Shown here one piece after another: positions 22,821 through 25,595 of a stretch of DNA of 25,595 nt. The stretch comes from a virus, in IMG/VR virus record IMGVR_UViG_3300021976_000575, positions 1 to 25,595 of that record; one strand, written 5' to 3'. Made by a program: the position numbers and the translations under genes. The notes below the pieces were generated by a model. The model was not told where the DNA came from. It made no database searches and saw only the letters and a list, made by a program, of their open reading frames with translations. The first letter of the stretch is position 1. Every line of letters begins with the position of its first letter.

Positions 22821-23158
22821 GGTTTGCCCTCGTTCAGTTCAAGGCAGAGCAGATTGAGTTCTGCTCGCGACTCGTCGGGATCACTCACCGCTTGAATCTG
22901 GAAGATCCGGTCTCGGTAGAGGATTCGCTGCGAGGATCGGATCGAAACACCGGGTCTCCACCTGATGGTGGCGGTGTGCGACACCTGCGATATGAAGCCG
23001 GATGCCGCGTAGACCTCTTTCGAAGTGGCAGCGCGGATGGATGCCCAGGTGCCGAGGAGGAATGACCACGTTTGAGTCGGCTGGCCGTATTCGTCCTGCG
23101 CGGTGGCTGGCTGCTGAATTGTGATCTTGCGGTTGAGCTTGCCTGATGCGGGGGCCAT
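22817..23158 (-). CDS. Phage head closure protein (head-tail adaptor)
   Basis: From ATG 23158 the 113-residue product begins 'MAPASGKLNRKITIQQPA'. It contains 'DEYGQPTQTWSFLLGTWASI' and 'ILYRDRIFQIQAVSDPDESR', the recognised pattern of SPP1 gp16/HK97-type head closure proteins. GAGG is five bases upstream of this ATG. A longer frame from 23206 would add 16 residues overlapping the connector gene and has no matching family sequence. It closes the connector channel after packaging. Confidence 0.85.
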   Translation of the reverse strand: MAPASGKLNRKITIQQPATAQDEYGQPTQTWSFLLGTWASIRAATSKEVYAASGFISQVSHTATIRWRPGVSIRSSQRILYRDRIFQIQAVSDPDESRAELNLLCLELNEGKP

Positions 23159-23165
23159 GAAGACC

Positions 23166-23849
23166 TCAGTAGATGCTTTCGTGGACTTCGCCAGCCAAGA
23201 GTTCATTGACGCCGAGCGGGAGAGTCTTCAGGTTGTCGGTGGTCGAGGCTTCGCGGTTCGAGTAGAGATGGCCAATAATCAGCAGCATCGCCGCGTAGAT
23301 GGTGAACGGGCAGCTGCCTTCCTCGTATGTCCCAGACGTATAGTCCACGCTCACCGAACCGGGCCGGTAGTTGTTCGGATACGGCCAGTTGAAGCCTGGG
23401 GAAGGCGCGATCCGCGCGGGCTCTGAATTCAAATCCACGACGTAGCTGTGAGGATCGACCGTTCGAGCGGTTCCACCGTCATCGACATACGAGATCGATT
23501 CAACGCTAACCGTCGACGGCTTCGGAAGCCGAATGACTAGTCCTCGCCAGTACCAATCAAGATATGAGTCACCCGATGTCGAACCGATCGTAGAGTCGCC
23601 GCACTGCCATGGAAACGAGTCCATCGTAAGCCGCATCTTCCTCGGATAGATGGATCGATTGATGTACTTCTCCACGTACTGTCGAGCAGCCGTGATGAGC
23701 GCGAGGATGTAATCGTCGTCATCATCGAAGTCCACCCGAAGATGCTGCTTCGCCTGGGCGAGCGTAACGGGTTCGGTGTCGGGCTGCGATAGCTCGCGAT
23801 AGGAGAGGGGCATCGGTGTTCCAGAGGAGTTGGCGAGCCAGGAGTTCAT
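23166..23849 (-). CDS. Head-tail connector protein (phage gp6 / phiE125 gp8-like)
   Basis: The 227-residue product has the family signature 'EPVTLAQAKQHLRVDFDDDD' followed by 'LITAARQYVEKYINRSIY' near the N-terminus and a beta-rich C-terminal half. It would form the ring below the portal. The start is uncertain: ATG 23849 has CAGGAG only one base upstream, and ATG 23813 gives 'MPLSYRELSQ', closer to family N-termini but with no clear ribosome site. It follows the capsid gene by 19 bases. Confidence 0.85.
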   Translation of the reverse strand: MNSWLANSSGTPMPLSYRELSQPDTEPVTLAQAKQHLRVDFDDDDDYILALITAARQYVEKYINRSIYPRKMRLTMDSFPWQCGDSTIGSTSGDSYLDWYWRGLVIRLPKPSTVSVESISYVDDGGTARTVDPHSYVVDLNSEPARIAPSPGFNWPYPNNYRPGSVSVDYTSGTYEEGSCPFTIYAAMLLIIGHLYSNREASTTDNLKTLPLGVNELLAGEVHESIY

Positions 23850-23868
23850 GCTCCTGGCTCGGTTGGGT

Positions 23869-25050
23869 TTACTTGATCGTCAGCGAGAGGATGGGGCTGA
23901 AGGCCGTGCTCGCGATGGTCGGAGCTCCACCAGCTCGGGCGAACGCAACCACGCCGAGACGGTTCATCTCAATCCAGCGCTCGGTGGAACGCTTGATGAC
24001 GATGCCCGGGGTGACCTCGCGCAGGACGTATCCGGCAGAGAAGTTTCCGAACATGATCGGCGTGTTGCCAGTAGCGACGATCGATCCATACTGGTTAATC
24101 TTCACCGGATATCCGAAGAGCGTCCCGGCGAAGCCCGAGGTCGCACCGTCGTTGAACGGGATGAAGATCGGGCGCTGCTGACCGTCCTTAACCTTCAGGA
24201 TGCTCCCCAGAACCGTGTTCGAGAATGCAAAGGCCGCACCGTTCCCATATGCCGGATCGAGCGCGGTCATGAGACCAACGAGATCGTCGTACCCAACAGC
24301 AGCGACGGTTGCGGTCGTCAGAGCGGACGGAACATTGCCCTGGAGGCCGATGAAGTTGGACGTGTTGCCAATGGTGATCGCCTGAGAAATCGAGCGCATG
24401 TAACGCTGCTGGATGGCCGCATTCACATCGGCGACGAGGTCATACGCAACGTCCTGCACGAGCTTGTTATCCAGTAGGATCGGGTTCGAGCGAAGACCAT
24501 CGACCTTCACCGTGATGCCGCTAATCGCGGGATCGTTCGTTGCGATGGCCGCCGACTCCAGGACGAAGCCGTTGGAGGTGTCATCCCACAGCGGGACCTT
24601 GACGTCCTCGCCGGTGTTGGTGCGCAGCTTGCGGACGATGTCGTAGATCGAACCAGCGCTACGCTGGGCCTGGACAGGCTCCAGAGCGGCTACCGGGATC
24701 ATGACCCCGCCGTTGGCGGCGACGGTCAGATCGCGCTGCTCAAACTGCTCGCCGCTAATATAGGCACGCAGAGCGATGTTCGTCGCAGCACGACGCTCCT
24801 CAAAAGAGCGACTGTCAAGATTGCGCTGCTCAACCGCGCCACGCGGCGGTGCATCGCGGTGCTCGGGGAGCGAACGCTCCTCGGTTTCGGCGCAGGATTC
24901 GAGCCGCTCGATGTCGGCTTTGAGCCCGTTGGCATCAGTGAGCATCTTGTCGACCTGGGAGCGCTGCTCCTCGGTCACGTTCTGGCCGTTCATAATGAGA
25001 CGTGCGTCCGCCAGCAGCTTGTTGCGCTGCTCGATGAGGTTCTTGAGCAT
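23869..25050 (-). CDS. HK97-fold major capsid protein
   Basis: The 393-residue product starts with a coiled-coil scaffold domain (1-~105: 'MLKNLIEQRNKLLADARLIM', charged and helical). The HK97 fold follows: 'GGVMIPVAALEPV', 'VPLWDDTSNG', 'LDNKLVQDVAYDLVADVNAA', 'AFAFSNTVLGSILKVKDGQQ' and 'EMNRLGVVAFARAGG'. The scaffold part should be removed by the upstream protease. I use ATG 25050 because it begins with the typical N-terminus; a frame to 25101 adds a leader-like, unlikely extension. AAGGA lies about 11 bases upstream. Confidence 0.95.
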   Translation of the reverse strand: MLKNLIEQRNKLLADARLIMNGQNVTEEQRSQVDKMLTDANGLKADIERLESCAETEERSLPEHRDAPPRGAVEQRNLDSRSFEERRAATNIALRAYISGEQFEQRDLTVAANGGVMIPVAALEPVQAQRSAGSIYDIVRKLRTNTGEDVKVPLWDDTSNGFVLESAAIATNDPAISGITVKVDGLRSNPILLDNKLVQDVAYDLVADVNAAIQQRYMRSISQAITIGNTSNFIGLQGNVPSALTTATVAAVGYDDLVGLMTALDPAYGNGAAFAFSNTVLGSILKVKDGQQRPIFIPFNDGATSGFAGTLFGYPVKINQYGSIVATGNTPIMFGNFSAGYVLREVTPGIVIKRSTERWIEMNRLGVVAFARAGGAPTIASTAFSPILSLTIK

Positions 25051-25151
25051 GGTGTGAGGTTCCTTTGAGGTGGTGTGTGGGATGGAGACGGACGGGTGCA
25101 AGAGAGCGAGAACGCTGACCGTCTCGTCCGGGTGGAAAGGTTTGAAGGGAT

Positions 25152-25595
25152 TTACAGAGTTTCGGCGATGCGGAGCCGGAGTTCGGTGTCGGCTGCCCAG
25201 GTATCAGGCTGGGCCGGTTCAGGTCCGCGTTCGATACGCGACCGGATCTCGACAGGTATCGTTTCAGGCAGCGACCGAAGCTGCGATGATGTGTCCGAGT
25301 AAGCAGGAAACGTCACACCGACCGATACCTCGATCAGGTCAACGTCCTTGATGATCCGTAGTACCGAACCATCCTCGTTCGAGATCCACTGATCGTCGCG
25401 GCAGATGAAGCCGAACGAACAACCGGCGACGTCTTTGCGCTCAATCGAGACCTTCAGATCATTGGCTCGGGTGGTGGCGGGGAGATCGACTTCGAACTGG
25501 AGGCCGGTATCGTCCACCTGGAGGCGAAGTGTTTTCGCCGATAGGCGTCCTGCGGGAGCATTATCGTCATGGTTGATGAGGCATACGATATCGGA
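25152..25595 (-). CDS. HK97 prohead protease, 5' end beyond the window
   Basis: At least 148 codons are open to the right edge, so the N-terminus is missing. The product cuts the capsid scaffold domain during maturation. The catalytic His is in 'CLINHDD' near the start of the visible part, and the Ser in 'GCSFGF'. 'DLIEVSVGVTFPAY' is the conserved region after it. The acidic residue completing the triad could be in the following strand. It precedes the capsid gene by about 100 bases. Portal and terminase should lie further right. Confidence 0.9.
   Translation of the reverse strand, partial: SDIVCLINHDDNAPAGRLSAKTLRLQVDDTGLQFEVDLPATTRANDLKVSIERKDVAGCSFGFICRDDQWISNEDGSVLRIIKDVDLIEVSVGVTFPAYSDTSSQLRSLPETIPVEIRSRIERGPEPAQPDTWAADTELRLRIAETL

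Noticed and set aside
23159-23206. Longer start for the head closure gene giving 'MNSWLAKS'
   Set aside because: It overlaps the connector's 3' end, and the family match and ribosome site both support 23158. The likeness to the 'MNSWLANS' frame at 23849 is a local DNA coincidence, though curious.
23830-24477. Plus-strand open frame of 215 codons in the capsid gene
   Set aside because: It is antisense to the HK97 capsid protein, with a charged, low-quality sequence.
25085-25125. Inverted repeat GAGACGG/CCGTCTC between protease and capsid genes
   Set aside because: It has a long 27-base interval and no U-run, so there is no reason to prefer it over chance in high-GC sequence.
1-25595. CRISPR arrays, tRNA genes, insertion sequences and att core repeats
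   Set aside because: I found no spaced repeat series, no cloverleaf or T-loop pattern, no transposase, and no direct repeat that could be paired as attL/attR. The prophage ends are probably outside the window.

Overview
This window holds most of a temperate siphovirus-like prophage. It runs from a tyrosine integrase at the left edge to a head-protease gene cut by the right edge. The host is probably Acidobacteriota (Terriglobia). That guess rests on high-GC coding sequence, strong AGGAGG-type ribosome sites and the character of the integrase and small hypothetical proteins; no 16S or other marker is present.

Layout, left to right. (1) Positions 1-2317, plus strand: the integrase, carrying a Cys/His insert next to its catalytic HxxR box, followed by two tightly coupled unknown ORFs. 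(2) Positions 2338-5905: a lower-GC cargo block. Two plus-strand genes encode a three-helix membrane protein with two CxxC pairs and an exported protein that looks like a proteasome-beta/Ntn hydrolase. Two minus-strand genes encode an Abi_C (abortive infection) protein and a phospholipase-D-like protein, a plausible defence pair. (3) Positions 6081-9253: small genes of unknown function. These include a tandem family of three minus-strand genes sharing a conserved 5' leader and an N-terminal 'TEN..PAAQN' motif. A perfect 20-bp hairpin terminator closes the region. (4) Positions 9330-25595, minus strand: the late morphogenesis operon, transcribed right to left.

The late operon, in transcription order, encodes: HK97 prohead protease (partial), HK97-fold major capsid protein, head-tail connector, head closure, tail terminator (DUF3168-like), tail tube, tail assembly chaperone with a canonical -1 frameshift site (GGGAAAC) feeding a second reading frame, HK97-gp10-like protein, tape measure, an XhlA/holin-like protein, a tail fibre with collagen stalk and SGNH esterase, two distal-tail/hub-type proteins, a DUF6950/NlpC-P60-like protein, a large J-like tail-tip protein ending in PA14, and five small downstream proteins. 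Most junctions are ATGA, TGATG or TAATG overlaps, so translation is coupled through the operon. Terminase and portal are presumably just outside the right edge. No endolysin, repressor, tRNA, CRISPR array, insertion sequence or attachment site could be recognised.

The least explained elements are the exported Ntn hydrolase with its CxxC membrane neighbour, the three-gene paralogous cassette, and the Abi_C/PLD pair.
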